64,000 bases of DNA from Corallococcus interemptor (GTDB lineage Bacteria; Myxococcota; Myxococcia; Myxococcales; Myxococcaceae): contig NZ_RAWM01000035.1 in the NCBI RefSeq assembly GCF_003668875.1, positions 1-64,000 on the forward strand, read 5' to 3'. Numbering within the stretch: position 1 is the stretch's first letter; each line of letters opens with the position of its first letter. A program made the position numbers and the translations under genes. A model generated the notes under the pieces. It saw only the letters and a program-made list of their open reading frames with translations. It made no database searches and was not told where the DNA came from. Shown in pieces: positions 50,781 to 61,010 of this stretch.

Positions 50781-52382
50781 CTACTGCTGCGCCGGGGAGG
50801 CAGGCACCTTCAGGCCCGCGGAGCGCGCCAGCCCCATCACGCCCTCCACGGCGGCGGCGATGTAGCCAAAGGGGTTCGCTCCATCCACCGCCGTCACGTG
50901 CACCTCGCCCATCTGCTGCTGGAAGGCCGCGGCCACCTGCGGCAGCTGCTTCGCCAACGTCAGCTGGATGACCTCCGGGCTCACCGAGTTCTCGATGTCG
51001 CGCAGCGTCTTCGCGCGGTCCATCTCCAGCCCCTGGAGCGCGCGGGTGCGCCGCAGCTCCAGCTCCGCGATGCCGGCCTCCGCCTCCGCGATTGACTGCT
51101 CCGCCAGCAGCACCTGGAGCCGGGCGGACAGATGCTCGGCCTCCTGCCGGGCCTCGGCGAGCTGGATGTCGTGGCGCGCGGCCTCCGCCTCCTGCTGGCG
51201 GCGCAGCCGCTCCAGCTCCACCTGCGCCTTGGCGGCCTCCGCCTCCTGCTCCCAGCGCAGCTGCTCCAGCTCGCCCTGCGCGCGGTTGTACGCGAGCTGA
51301 CGTTCACTCGTGAGCCGCGCCTCCTCCAGGCGCGCGTCCGTGGCCAGTGCCTCCAGGCGGGCCTGCTCCTTCAGCGACTCCGTGCGGGTGCGCACCTCCT
51401 CCTGCGCGGTCAGCTTCGCGAGCGCCACCTCGCGCTCCACGGCGGTGCGCTCCTGCTGCTGCTGACGCGCCTGCTCCATCTTCGCCTGGGCCAGCCGCGC
51501 CTCCTGCGCGAGCTGCTCCATCTGCGCCTGCTCCTCCGTGGCCTGCGTGCGCTGGCGGACCTCCTCGCGCGCGGCGAGCCTCTGGAGGTTGAGCACGCGC
51601 TCGGCCTCCGTCTCCTCGCGCCGGACGAAGCGCTCCTTGGCCAGCTCCGCCTCACGCGCCTGACGCTCCTGCTCGCGGCGGAAGCGGGCCTGCATGTTCT
51701 CGAACACGGTGGAGGACAGGACGCGCACGTCCTGAATCTCAATCGTGTCCAGCAGCACGCCCCAGCCCGTGTCCGTGCGGTCCTCCAGCCGGCCCGCCCC
51801 GGAAAGGACGGGGGCGATCTCCCGCATCAGCTCCGCCGCGATGCCCTCCTTGCGGCGGGTGAGGCACTCCTCCACGGTGAGGTTCGCCACCAGCCGGCGC
51901 GCCGCGCCCACGAACATCTCCCCCAAGAGTTCCGCCAGCTTCTCCTGCGCGCGCTCCGGGTAGCTGAAGTTGAGCATCCGGAAGGCCACCAGCGGATCCG
52001 CGATGCGGTACACCGCCAGGCCCGTCACGGCCACGCCCACCTTCTCACTGGTGACCTGATCCGCGGTGAACTGGAGCCGCTGGATGCTGGTGGGCACGAT
52101 GGCCACCGAGTCTCCCGGCAGCTTGAAGCAGCTCGCCCCCTGGCCGCTCACCTCGCGCACGCGCCCCCGGCGCATGTGGATGAGGAACTCGCTGGGCCGC
52201 GCGGTGATCAGGCCCCACTTCTTCACCTTCTCCGGGTCCTCCGCGGGCTTGCCCGCCCGCCAGCCGTCGGCGTAGCGGGAGCGGTCCAGCCCTCCCTCCA
52301 GGCGGATCAGCGCTGGCCGTCCCGCTGCGTCCTGCGTGTCCTGGGCGTTGCTCCGGGCCTGCGACTTCGCGTTGGCGCTCAT
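50781..52382 (-). CDS. SPFH/band-7 domain protein with long coiled coil
   Basis: The 533-residue protein has a hydrophilic N-terminus, a SPFH/band-7 domain (about 75-220; WGLITARPSEFLIHMRRGRVREVSGQGASCFKLPGDSVAIVPTSIQRLQFTA), then a long Glu/Gln/Arg-rich coiled coil (about 240-460) and a C-terminal cap (about 460-533). There is no obvious membrane helix, so it may join the membrane peripherally or work as a scaffold, as flotillin/stomatin-like proteins do. It precedes dsbD on the same strand by 60 bp. The start at 52382 follows a Pro/Arg-rich shadow reading frame that I do not use. Confidence 0.8.
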   Translation of the reverse strand: MSANAKSQARSNAQDTQDAAGRPALIRLEGGLDRSRYADGWRAGKPAEDPEKVKKWGLITARPSEFLIHMRRGRVREVSGQGASCFKLPGDSVAIVPTSIQRLQFTADQVTSEKVGVAVTGLAVYRIADPLVAFRMLNFSYPERAQEKLAELLGEMFVGAARRLVANLTVEECLTRRKEGIAAELMREIAPVLSGAGRLEDRTDTGWGVLLDTIEIQDVRVLSSTVFENMQARFRREQERQAREAELAKERFVRREETEAERVLNLQRLAAREEVRQRTQATEEQAQMEQLAQEARLAQAKMEQARQQQQERTAVEREVALAKLTAQEEVRTRTESLKEQARLEALATDARLEEARLTSERQLAYNRAQGELEQLRWEQEAEAAKAQVELERLRRQQEAEAARHDIQLAEARQEAEHLSARLQVLLAEQSIAEAEAGIAELELRRTRALQGLEMDRAKTLRDIENSVSPEVIQLTLAKQLPQVAAAFQQQMGEVHVTAVDGANPFGYIAAAVEGVMGLARSAGLKVPASPAQQ

Positions 52383-52746
52383 GCTTGGCACCCTCCGCGT
52401 GGGCTCCAGTGCAGGCGCCCGGCCATGCCCCCGCGGGCCACGAAACGGGCACTTATGGGCGCGCGAAGCACCGTTTCGGATCACCCCGCTCCAACCCGGC
52501 GCGGCCGGAGTGCTCCACTCTGGAGGAGCGTTGATTCAGGCCGGCGCACCACGACCTGGCGCGTCGAAGACACCGGCATCGTCCCCCATGTTCCCTTGAC
52601 CCGAGGGGGGGCGATTTTATAATTGACCAGTCCGGTCCACATTCGTGTGGGCCCATGTAGACCCTGCCGCTGCGCGCGGACCCACCGCGTCGCCGGGGAG
52701 CGGAGGGGCGTTCCACCCTCCTGCATCACTTCTTCCTGAGGACTTC
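52383..52746. other. 364-bp divergent region with the isc promoter
   Basis: This separates the SPFH gene from iscS. The iscS-proximal part holds a near-consensus sigma-70 promoter, listed separately, and a second TTGACC with a GACC-N5-GGTC repeat just after it (52625-52637). No iscR-like gene or other coding sequence is present. Confidence 0.55.
52596..52623 (+). promoter_or_regulatory. sigma-70 promoter of the isc operon
   Basis: TTGACC (52596-52601), a 16-bp spacer and TATAAT (52618-52623) give 11 of 12 matches to the consensus. Transcription should start near 52630, about 117 nt before the iscS ATG. It is one of the strongest promoters in the window. Confidence 0.75.
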
Positions 52747-54111
52747 ATGCTGAGCCTGCCCATCTACATGGACAACCACGCGACCACCCCGCTGGACCCG
52801 CGGGTGCTGGAGGCGATGTTGCCCTACCTCCGCGAGGACTTCGGCAACGCGGCCAGCCGCAATCATGCATTCGGCTGGAAGGCCGAGGCCGCGGTGGAGA
52901 AGGCGCGCCGGCAGGTGGCGGACCTCATTGGCGCGTCGGAGAAGGAGATCGTCTTCACCTCCGGCGCCACCGAGTCCGACAACCTGGCCATCAAGGGCGT
53001 CATCGAGTTCTACAAGTCCAAGGGCGACCACATCATCACCCTGAAGACGGAGCACAAGGCCGTCCTGGACACCTGCAAGCGCCTGGAGCGCGTGCGCCAG
53101 GAGCGCCTGGACGAGCTCAAGCTCCTGCGCCTGGGCCAGCTGGCCGGGCGCGACGTCACGCCGGAAGAGGTCCCCGAGCTGGCGGCGAAGCTCAACCTGG
53201 ACGCGGACGACACGTACAAGAAGTGGGCGGAGATGCCCACGGGTGGCGCGCGCGTCACCTACCTGGACGTGGAGCGCGACGGCCGCGTGAGCCTGGAGAA
53301 GCTGGCCGCGGCGATGACGCCCAAGACGGTGCTCGTCTCCATCATGTTCGCCAACAACGAAATCGGCGTGGTCCAGCCGGTGGCGGAGATTGGCAAGCTG
53401 TGCCGTGAGCGCGGCGTCCTGTTCCACTGCGACGCGGTGCAGGGCGTGGGCAAGGTGCCCTTCGACGTGGAGAAGATGAACGTCGACCTGGCCTCCATCA
53501 GCGCGCACAAGATGTACGGCCCCAAGGGCGTGGGCGCGCTCTACGTGCGCCGCAAGCCGCGCGTGCGCATCGCGCCCATGGTGGATGGCGGCGGCCACGA
53601 GCGCGGCATGCGCAGCGGCACCCTGAACGTGGCGTCCATCGTCGGCTTCGGCGCGGCGGCGGAGGTGGCGAAGCAGGACCTGCCGGAGGAGTCCGCGCGC
53701 CTGTTCCGACTGCGCGAGCGGCTGCGCACCGGCATCATGGAGCAGCTGGACATGGTGACGGTGAACGGCAGCCTGGAGCACCGCATGCCGGGCAGCCTCA
53801 ACATCTCCTTCTCCTACGTGGAGGGCGAGGCCCTGATGATGTCCATCAAGGACGTCGCGGTGTCCTCCGGCTCCGCGTGCACGTCCGCGTCGCTGGAGCC
53901 CTCCTACGTGCTGCGCGCCCTGGGCGTCGAAGAGGACATGGCGCACAGCTCCATCCGCTTCGGCCTGGGCCGCTTCAACACGGAGGAGGAGGTCGACTTC
54001 GTCATCCGCCTCGTGGTGGACAAAGTCCGCAAGTTGCGAGACATGAGCCCCCTGTACGAGATGGCCAAGGAAGGCATCGACCTCAAGAGCATCGAGTGGA
54101 CCGCCCACTAG
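52747..54111 (+). CDS. iscS: cysteine desulfurase IscS with an insertion
   Basis: The 454-residue protein is a class V PLP enzyme: [13 protein letters not shown] at the start, [14 protein letters not shown], substrate-base His in [15 protein letters not shown]-binding Lys in [12 protein letters not shown], and the persulfide Cys in [21 protein letters not shown]. It supplies sulfur for FeS assembly on IscU. Typical IscS is about 400 residues. The extra length is an in-frame insertion of about 48 residues between KRLE (111-114) and ARVTYLDV (~168), rich in charged helix. It heads iscU-iscA-hscB-hscA-fdx. The insertion could mediate a partner contact; that is speculation. Confidence 0.94.
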   Translation: MLSLPIYMDNHATTPLDPRVLEAMLPYLREDFGNAASRNHAFGWKAEAAVEKARRQVADLIGASEKEIVFTSGATESDNLAIKGVIEFYKSKGDHIITLKTEHKAVLDTCKRLERVRQERLDELKLLRLGQLAGRDVTPEEVPELAAKLNLDADDTYKKWAEMPTGGARVTYLDVERDGRVSLEKLAAAMTPKTVLVSIMFANNEIGVVQPVAEIGKLCRERGVLFHCDAVQGVGKVPFDVEKMNVDLASISAHKMYGPKGVGALYVRRKPRVRIAPMVDGGGHERGMRSGTLNVASIVGFGAAAEVAKQDLPEESARLFRLRERLRTGIMEQLDMVTVNGSLEHRMPGSLNISFSYVEGEALMMSIKDVAVSSGSACTSASLEPSYVLRALGVEEDMAHSSIRFGLGRFNTEEEVDFVIRLVVDKVRKLRDMSPLYEMAKEGIDLKSIEWTAH

Positions 54112-54231
54112 GCGCTCCCCTCCCCTCAAGACTTCCCGCCGGGCATGGCAGCCCCCGCCCGCCCGGCCGCGCATCGGTTGCCCGGATGGCGCATCAGTTC
54201 AAGCGTTGGTGGATGAAGGAGCGTTAGACGC

Positions 54232-54624
54232 ATGGCTTACAGCGAGAAGGTCATCGAGCACTACGAGAACCCCCGCAACGTGGGGACGCTCGACAAGAAC
54301 GACCCGAACGTCGGCACGGGCCTCGTGGGCGCCCCCGCCTGCGGCGACGTGATGCGCCTCCAGCTGAAGATCAGCGACTCGGGCGTGATTGAGGACGCGC
54401 GCTTCAAGACCTTCGGCTGCGGCTCCGCCATCGCGTCCAGCTCGCTCGTCACCGAGTGGGTGAAGGGCAAGACGGTGGACCAGGCCATGACCATCTCCAA
54501 CAAGGACGTGGCCCGGGAGCTGGCGCTGCCCCCGGTGAAGATCCACTGCTCCGTGCTGGCCGAGGACGCCATCAAGGCGGCCATCGAGGACTTCAAGAAG
54601 AAGCGCGCGTCGCGCCAGTCGTAA
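54232..54624 (+). CDS. iscU: iron-sulfur scaffold IscU
   Basis: The 130-residue protein is a standard IscU. It has the three cluster-ligand cysteines in GAPACGDVMRLQ, KTFGCGSAIASSS and VKIHCSVLAEDAIKAAI, the conserved Asp after the first Cys, and the LPPVK motif recognised by HscA. FeS clusters are assembled on it from IscS sulfur. It lies 120 bp downstream of iscS and 45 bp upstream of iscA. Confidence 0.96.
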   Translation: MAYSEKVIEHYENPRNVGTLDKNDPNVGTGLVGAPACGDVMRLQLKISDSGVIEDARFKTFGCGSAIASSSLVTEWVKGKTVDQAMTISNKDVARELALPPVKIHCSVLAEDAIKAAIEDFKKKRASRQS

Positions 54625-54669
54625 GGCCCCGCGCGGCACTTCTCCCTTCTACGGATTGAGGACGACCCC

Positions 54670-55053
54670 ATGAACGAGCAGGCCCAGACGACCCAGGCCC
54701 CTCAGACGCCCCCCAAGCCGGCCCCCAAGGGCATTGGCCTGGCGGACAGCGCGGTGGCGCGCCTCAAGCAGCTCCTGGCGGAACGCCAGACGCCGGAGGC
54801 CGGCCTGCGCATCGCCGTGAAGGGCGGCGGGTGCTCCGGCCTCCAGTACTCCATGGAGTGGTCGGAGAAGTCCCGCGAGCGCGACAAGGTGTTCGAGCGC
54901 GACGGCGTCCGCGTCTTCGTGGATCCGAAGAGCTACCTGTACCTCATCGGCACGGAGCTGGTGTTCGAGCAGACGCTGATGGCGTCCGGCTTCAAGCTGA
55001 ACAACCCCAACGTCAAGGCCGCGTGCGGCTGCGGAGAGAGCTTCTCCGTCTGA
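54670..55053 (+). CDS. iscA: A-type FeS carrier IscA
   Basis: The 127-residue protein belongs to the HesB/IscA family. After a Pro/Gln-rich N-terminal extension of ~20 residues, it has LRIAVKGGGCSGLQYSMEW with the first ligand Cys and ends in KAACGCGESFSV with the C-x-C ligands. It carries FeS clusters from IscU to targets. It is followed by a strong terminator before hscB. Confidence 0.94.
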   Translation: MNEQAQTTQAPQTPPKPAPKGIGLADSAVARLKQLLAERQTPEAGLRIAVKGGGCSGLQYSMEWSEKSRERDKVFERDGVRVFVDPKSYLYLIGTELVFEQTLMASGFKLNNPNVKAACGCGESFSV

Positions 55054-55101
55054 GCCTTCAAGGCCTTCCCGCCCGCCCTGTGGGTCAGGGAGCGGGCAGC
55101 A

Positions 55102-55131
55102 GGGGTCCGGCCCGGTGCCGGGCCCCTTTTT
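55102..55131 (+). terminator. rho-independent terminator inside the isc operon
   Basis: GGGGTCCGGC and GCCGGGCCCC form a 10-bp stem (one G-U) with a 5-nt loop and five T after it. It lies between iscA and hscB and would cut expression of hscB-hscA-fdx relative to iscSUA, unless it is bypassed or there is a promoter after it. Confidence 0.85.
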
Positions 55132-55158
55132 CATTTCCCCCGTGAGGATGTGCGCACC

Positions 55159-55703
55159 GTGAGGACCCACTTCGACGTGTTCGGGCTGCCCCGCTCCCAC
55201 GCCGTGGACGTGCCGGCCCTGGAGAAGCAGTACCGGGAGCTGTCGCTCCAGCTGCATCCGGACCGCGTTGGCCCCGGTGACGCGAAGGCGCGCCTGGCCG
55301 CCGTGGAGGGCACCACCGCCCTCAACGAGGCCTTCAAGACGCTGAAGGACCCGGTGCGCCGCGCCTTCTACCTGCTCAAGCTCCATGGCGTGGACCTGGA
55401 CCGCGAGGACGCGGGCGCCCAGAAGGGCATGCCCCTGGAGTTCCTGGAGGAGGTCATGGAGCTGCGCGAGGCTTTGGATGAAGCCATGGCGGCCAGGGAC
55501 CTGCCCCGGGCGCAAGGCATGGCCAAGGACGTGGCGGGCCGCAAGGCGGCGGCGCTCCAGGAGGCCGTGGCGGCGCTCGGCGCGCTGGAGGGTGACGGGG
55601 ATTCTCAGGACGGGGTGAGAAAGGCATCGCACGCGCTGGGGCGGGTGCGCTACTTCACGCGCTTCCTCGAGCAGGTGGACGCGTTCGAGGAGGAGGTGCT
55701 CGC

Positions 55704-55707
<4 letters not shown>
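55159..55707 (+). CDS. hscB: J-domain co-chaperone HscB
   Basis: The 182-residue protein has an N-terminal J-domain ([34 protein letters not shown] with the HPD) and a helical C-terminal domain that binds IscU. It stimulates HscA. The GTG at 55159 (MRTHFDVFG) is preferred because the GAGG site lies 11 nt upstream; the GTG at 55150 is too close to it. The stop overlaps the hscA start in a GTGA. It lies just downstream of the internal terminator. Confidence 0.92.
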
Positions 55708-57548
<1,841 letters not shown>

Positions 57549-57551
57549 GCC

Positions 57552-57929
57552 GTGCCCAAGGTCACCTTCAAGAGCCCCCTGGCCGAGGTCGCCGTGGACG
57601 TGCCCCCGGGCACCACCCTGCTGGACGCCGCGGAGAAGGGCGAAGCGCAGGTGGGCCACAGCTGCGGCGGCGTGTGCGGGTGCTCCACCTGCCACGTCTG
57701 GGTCCGCAAGGGCCTGGAGTCGCTCAGCGAGCAGCGGGACGACGAGATGGACCGCCTGGACATGGGCTTCGACGTCCGGCCGTACTCCCGCCTGTCCTGC
57801 CAGACCGAGGTCGGCGGTGAGGACGTCACGGTGGAGATCACCGAGGAGTCCCTCGTGGCCTTCATGGACGAGAACCCGGCCATCCGCCGGAAGCTCGAAT
57901 CCGAGGGCCGCTGGCCGCTGAAGAAGTAG
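57552..57929 (+). CDS. fdx: [2Fe-2S] ferredoxin of the isc operon
   Basis: The 125-residue protein is an adrenodoxin-type ferredoxin. The four cluster ligands are in HSCGGVCGCSTC (Cys, then x5-Cys-x2-Cys) and YSRLSCQTEVGG. It supplies electrons for cluster assembly. It begins 3 nt after the hscA stop and is the last isc gene. A tRNA-Leu gene with its own promoter follows at once. Confidence 0.94.
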   Translation: MPKVTFKSPLAEVAVDVPPGTTLLDAAEKGEAQVGHSCGGVCGCSTCHVWVRKGLESLSEQRDDEMDRLDMGFDVRPYSRLSCQTEVGGEDVTVEITEESLVAFMDENPAIRRKLESEGRWPLKK

Positions 57930-57944
57930 GCGGAAAAAAGGGTG

Positions 57945-57973
57945 TTGACCGGGCGGGGGAGGTTCTCTATACG
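57945..57973 (+). promoter_or_regulatory. promoter of tRNA-Leu
   Basis: TTGACC (57945-57950), a 17-bp spacer and TATACG (57968-57973) lie 40 bp upstream of the tRNA, with ideal spacing. Confidence 0.7.
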
Positions 57974-58013
57974 TCTCGCCCATCACGGCGCCGCGAGGCA
58001 CCGCGAACCACCT

Positions 58014-58097
58014 GCCCAGGTGGTGGAATTGGTAGACACACTAGATTCAGGGTCTAGCGCCTGCAAGGGCATGGAGGTTCGAGTCCTCTCCTGGGCA
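58014..58097 (+). tRNA. tRNA-Leu (anticodon CAG)
   Basis: The 84-nt sequence folds as a class II tRNA. The acceptor stem is GCCCAGG/CCTGGGC, and the D-arm contains GGAATTGGTAGAC. The anticodon stem CTAGA/TCTAG closes the loop TTCAGGG with anticodon CAG. A variable arm and a TTCGAGT T-loop follow, and the discriminator base is A. The CCA end is not encoded. It reads CUG codons, the dominant Leu codon in this GC-rich genome. A strong terminator lies 14 nt downstream. Confidence 0.96.
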
Positions 58098-58110
58098 CTG
58101 CGGTAAAGAA

Positions 58111-58140
58111 GGGCCCCGACCACAAGTCGGGGCCCTTTTT
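58111..58140 (+). terminator. terminator of tRNA-Leu
   Basis: GGGCCCCGAC and GTCGGGGCCC form a perfect 10-bp stem with a CACAA loop, followed by TTTTTGTTTT. It is a classic rho-independent terminator. Confidence 0.92.
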
Positions 58141-58161
58141 GTTTTGGCTTGTCCCCTTCGT

Positions 58162-59244
58162 TCAGGGCGGCGCGGGCTCCACGGCCTCGTGCGCCACGTG
58201 GTGCGCGGCGGCGTTGGCCAGCCGGCCTCCCTTGCGCAGGTCGCGGATCCGCAGCTTGGAGCGGTGCACGCACCAGGCGCCCACGGCCACCTGGCTGATG
58301 ACCGTCCCCAGGTGGGTGAGCGTGGCGAACGCCGCCGCGTCCTCCGGGTTCGAGCCCAGCGCGCGCGCCGCCCAGCTGGTGACGAAGTAGTAGATGCCCA
58401 TGCCCGCCGGGACGCCTGGCAGCGACTGCCCCAGGGAGATGGCGCCCAGCACCACCGCGCCCGCGAAGAGGCCCCCGGGGATGTGCACGCCGTGCAGCGC
58501 CAGGCCGTACGCCAGCGCGGAGGCGAACACCGGGAAGATGGAGAAGAAGAACACCTTCGCCATGCCCTTGAAGGAGCGCGCGGTGCCCAGGCCCTCGCTC
58601 ACATGGTTCAGGAAGCTGTCCACGCGGGGCATGGTGTGACGCTGGTGCAGCCAGCGGCCCAGGGGCGCCGCCCAGTGGGCCAGCAGCACCACCAGGGCCA
58701 CCAGGCCGATGCACAGCGACAGCGCCACGTTCAGCTCCGTGCGGAAGTGGGCCATCGTCTCGCCGAAGGGACCCAGGAAGGACAGGGCCACCAGCAGCAT
58801 CAGGCAGGCGAACTCCATCAGCTTGCACACGCCCACGGAGCCCAGGCTCCGGATGAAGGGGAGCTTGTGGGTCCGCGACAGGAGGAAGGAGCGCGTCACC
58901 TCCCCCAGCTTTCCCGGCAGCGCGTTGTGGACGAAGACGCCAATGCCCACCAGCTGGAAGCGGTCCTTGAACGGGATGGGCCTGCGCAGCGTGGCCTGCC
59001 ACTGCACCGCGCGCAGCGGCACGAGCGACGCCTGCAGCAGCATGAAGGGCACCAGCCACACCAGGTGCCCCGGCAGGTCGCGGACGAACTTGTCCAGGGG
59101 GAAGCGTGGCGTCAGCAGGTCCCCGGACCCGCTCAGGTTCCACTTGAAGAACGCGGTGGACAGCAGGAGCACGGACAGGACGAGCCCCACCACCCCGCCC
59201 AGCACCTTCAGCCACGTGCGCCCGCCGGCGTTGGGAAGTCGCAT
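58162..59244 (-). CDS. lysylphosphatidylglycerol synthase TM-region/flippase-like membrane protein
   Basis: The 360-residue protein has about eight membrane helices and matches the UPF0104/LPG_synthase_TM family: LVPLRAVQWQATLRRPIPFKDRF, FVHNALPGKLGEVTRSFLLSR, and the end-family motif AISLGQSLPGVPAGMGIYYF. Members move or modify lipids and polyprenyl carriers. It follows the phosphodiesterase gene by 20 bp, so both are likely expressed together. The start at 59244 follows a GAGGGGA site. Confidence 0.8.
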   Translation of the reverse strand: MRLPNAGGRTWLKVLGGVVGLVLSVLLLSTAFFKWNLSGSGDLLTPRFPLDKFVRDLPGHLVWLVPFMLLQASLVPLRAVQWQATLRRPIPFKDRFQLVGIGVFVHNALPGKLGEVTRSFLLSRTHKLPFIRSLGSVGVCKLMEFACLMLLVALSFLGPFGETMAHFRTELNVALSLCIGLVALVVLLAHWAAPLGRWLHQRHTMPRVDSFLNHVSEGLGTARSFKGMAKVFFFSIFPVFASALAYGLALHGVHIPGGLFAGAVVLGAISLGQSLPGVPAGMGIYYFVTSWAARALGSNPEDAAAFATLTHLGTVISQVAVGAWCVHRSKLRIRDLRKGGRLANAAAHHVAHEAVEPAPP

Positions 59245-59264
59245 GGTCCTCCCCTTCCTCGGTC

Positions 59265-60857
59265 TCAATGAAGAATCCGCGGTGAGCCGGTGTCCAGGTA
59301 GGCCTCGGCCAGGCGCTCGTGCAGCTGCGCGCAGTGGCCCAGGGCCGACAGGTCCACCGGGCCGTTCGCGGGCCACATCACCAGGCTGTCGGACTCCACG
59401 CGCGTCAGGCCGCCGTGCGAGCCGAACTCCCACGCGAAGCCCACCGTGCCGCCCTTCTGCACGGCCTCGCCGAAGAGGACCAGGTCCCCCGCGGTGTCCA
59501 TGCGCGGCAGCCCGTGGAGGAAGTCCGCCACGGCGCGCTTGCTGTACTCGGTGGTGAGCGGCGCGCGGTCCAGGTCCTCAGGGCCATAGACGCCTCCGCC
59601 CATCACCACCACCGCCTCCGCGCCCCGGCGCATCGCCACCATGCCGATGTCCGGGTTGTTCGTGGCCCGCGCCAGCACCTCCGGGTAGCGCGCCAGCAGC
59701 TCGCGCGCCTCCAGCGGCGCGGGACGGCCGCTCAGGTAGATGTGCGCGAAGTTGCCGGCCTCCACCACCACCGGCTTGAAGGGCTCGCGCGCGGTGGTGT
59801 CCGGCGCCGGCGGTGCGCGGCCATCCAGCAGGCCCCGGCGCACGTCGTCCTTCAGCGGCGGGACTTCGCCCTCGAAGAGGACGGCCTCCAGGCGCCGGCC
59901 CTGGCGCTGCTCCAGGGGCAGGCTGTCCACGTGGCCGTGGTCCGACAGGAGGATGACGTCGTAGGGCTCCGGCGCGGCGCGGGCCACGGCGAACAGCTCC
60001 GCGAGCGACGCATCCACGCGGTGGAGCTCCTGCATGGCCAGCTCCGAGCGCGGCCCCCGGCGGTGGGCCACTTCATCGTAGTTGCCATACACCAGGTAGA
60101 TGAGCGGCACACCTCGCACCATGTCCACCAGGGACTTGGTGTACGCGAAGCTCCAGCCCAACCGCTGGAGGAGGATGCGGCTGACGAGGAAGCCCTGCTC
60201 GTGGCGCCAGTCGTTGATGGAGCGCGCCCACTGGCGCACCTCGCGCAGGGCCTGCCAGGACTCCATGCCGAAGGAACGCAGGAAGTCCCATGCGCCCTTC
60301 GTGCGCGCGGAACCCAGGCCTTCCATCTCGTACGCGAACGAGCGCGCCATCAGCTTGAAGCTGGACAGCGTGCTCATGCACATGCGGTTCATGGCGCCCG
60401 CGTGGAAGAGCGAGAAGTACGTGTGGCCGCCGTGGTCCAGCAGGCTCGTGCGGCCGTGGCCGCGCAGGCGCGCGTCGATGGCCATCGCGTCGCCCGGCGT
60501 GTTCATCTGCACCTTGCGGCCGAGCGCCCGGTCGTACCAGCTGTAGCCCGGCAGGTTCGGATGGCGCAGCCCGTAGAGCAGCCCCGCCTGGAAGAACGGC
60601 GTGGACGTGGGCGCGCCCCAGAAAGCGTTCTCCAGGTGATACGCGCCAGAGCGGACCAGCTGTGAAACAAAGGGCATTCGCCCGGTGACAATGGCTTCGT
60701 CGAGCAGCGCCTTGGGCACCCCGTCCAGGTGGACGAGCAGAGCGTTCCGGGGCCGACGCGCCGCCACCGGCGGAACTTTCGACCCGATCCTCCGGACGAG
60801 GGTATTCGCCCAGTTCCGTGAATTCTCGCTGACGAGCTCGTTGAGACTTTCGCGCAC
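59265..60857 (-). CDS. alkaline phosphatase-superfamily phosphodiesterase (nucleotide pyrophosphatase-like)
   Basis: The 530-residue protein has the superfamily core: LLVHLDGVPKALLDEA (metal Asp), NAFWGAPTSTPFFQAGLLYG (catalytic Thr/Ser), SDHGHVDSLPLEQRQGR (Asp/His) and SHGGLTRVESDSLVMWP (His). Such enzymes cleave phosphodiester or pyrophosphate bonds in nucleotides, lipids or sugars. No ATG is present at the expected N-terminus; the GTG at 60857 is chosen for GGGGGAG 8 nt upstream. There is no signal peptide. It is paired with the flippase-like gene downstream. Confidence 0.8.
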   Translation of the reverse strand: MRESLNELVSENSRNWANTLVRRIGSKVPPVAARRPRNALLVHLDGVPKALLDEAIVTGRMPFVSQLVRSGAYHLENAFWGAPTSTPFFQAGLLYGLRHPNLPGYSWYDRALGRKVQMNTPGDAMAIDARLRGHGRTSLLDHGGHTYFSLFHAGAMNRMCMSTLSSFKLMARSFAYEMEGLGSARTKGAWDFLRSFGMESWQALREVRQWARSINDWRHEQGFLVSRILLQRLGWSFAYTKSLVDMVRGVPLIYLVYGNYDEVAHRRGPRSELAMQELHRVDASLAELFAVARAAPEPYDVILLSDHGHVDSLPLEQRQGRRLEAVLFEGEVPPLKDDVRRGLLDGRAPPAPDTTAREPFKPVVVEAGNFAHIYLSGRPAPLEARELLARYPEVLARATNNPDIGMVAMRRGAEAVVVMGGGVYGPEDLDRAPLTTEYSKRAVADFLHGLPRMDTAGDLVLFGEAVQKGGTVGFAWEFGSHGGLTRVESDSLVMWPANGPVDLSALGHCAQLHERLAEAYLDTGSPRILH

Positions 60858-61010
60858 GTTGACGGCTCCCCCATCCCCCAAGGCAAAATGGGCATTCAGG
60901 GGGACAGGAGCTTCCGGGGCCGTGCTGCTCACTTGGTGAGCAGGCGGGCGGAAGGGCTTTCTGTCCCGGGCTGGAATCGATGCGCCCCCTCGGGGCTTCA
61001 CGGGGTTTCG

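Noticed and set aside
52747..54111. Idea that iscS is frameshifted or a fusion
   Set aside because: The reading frame is continuous, with normal codon use through the insertion and all catalytic residues present.
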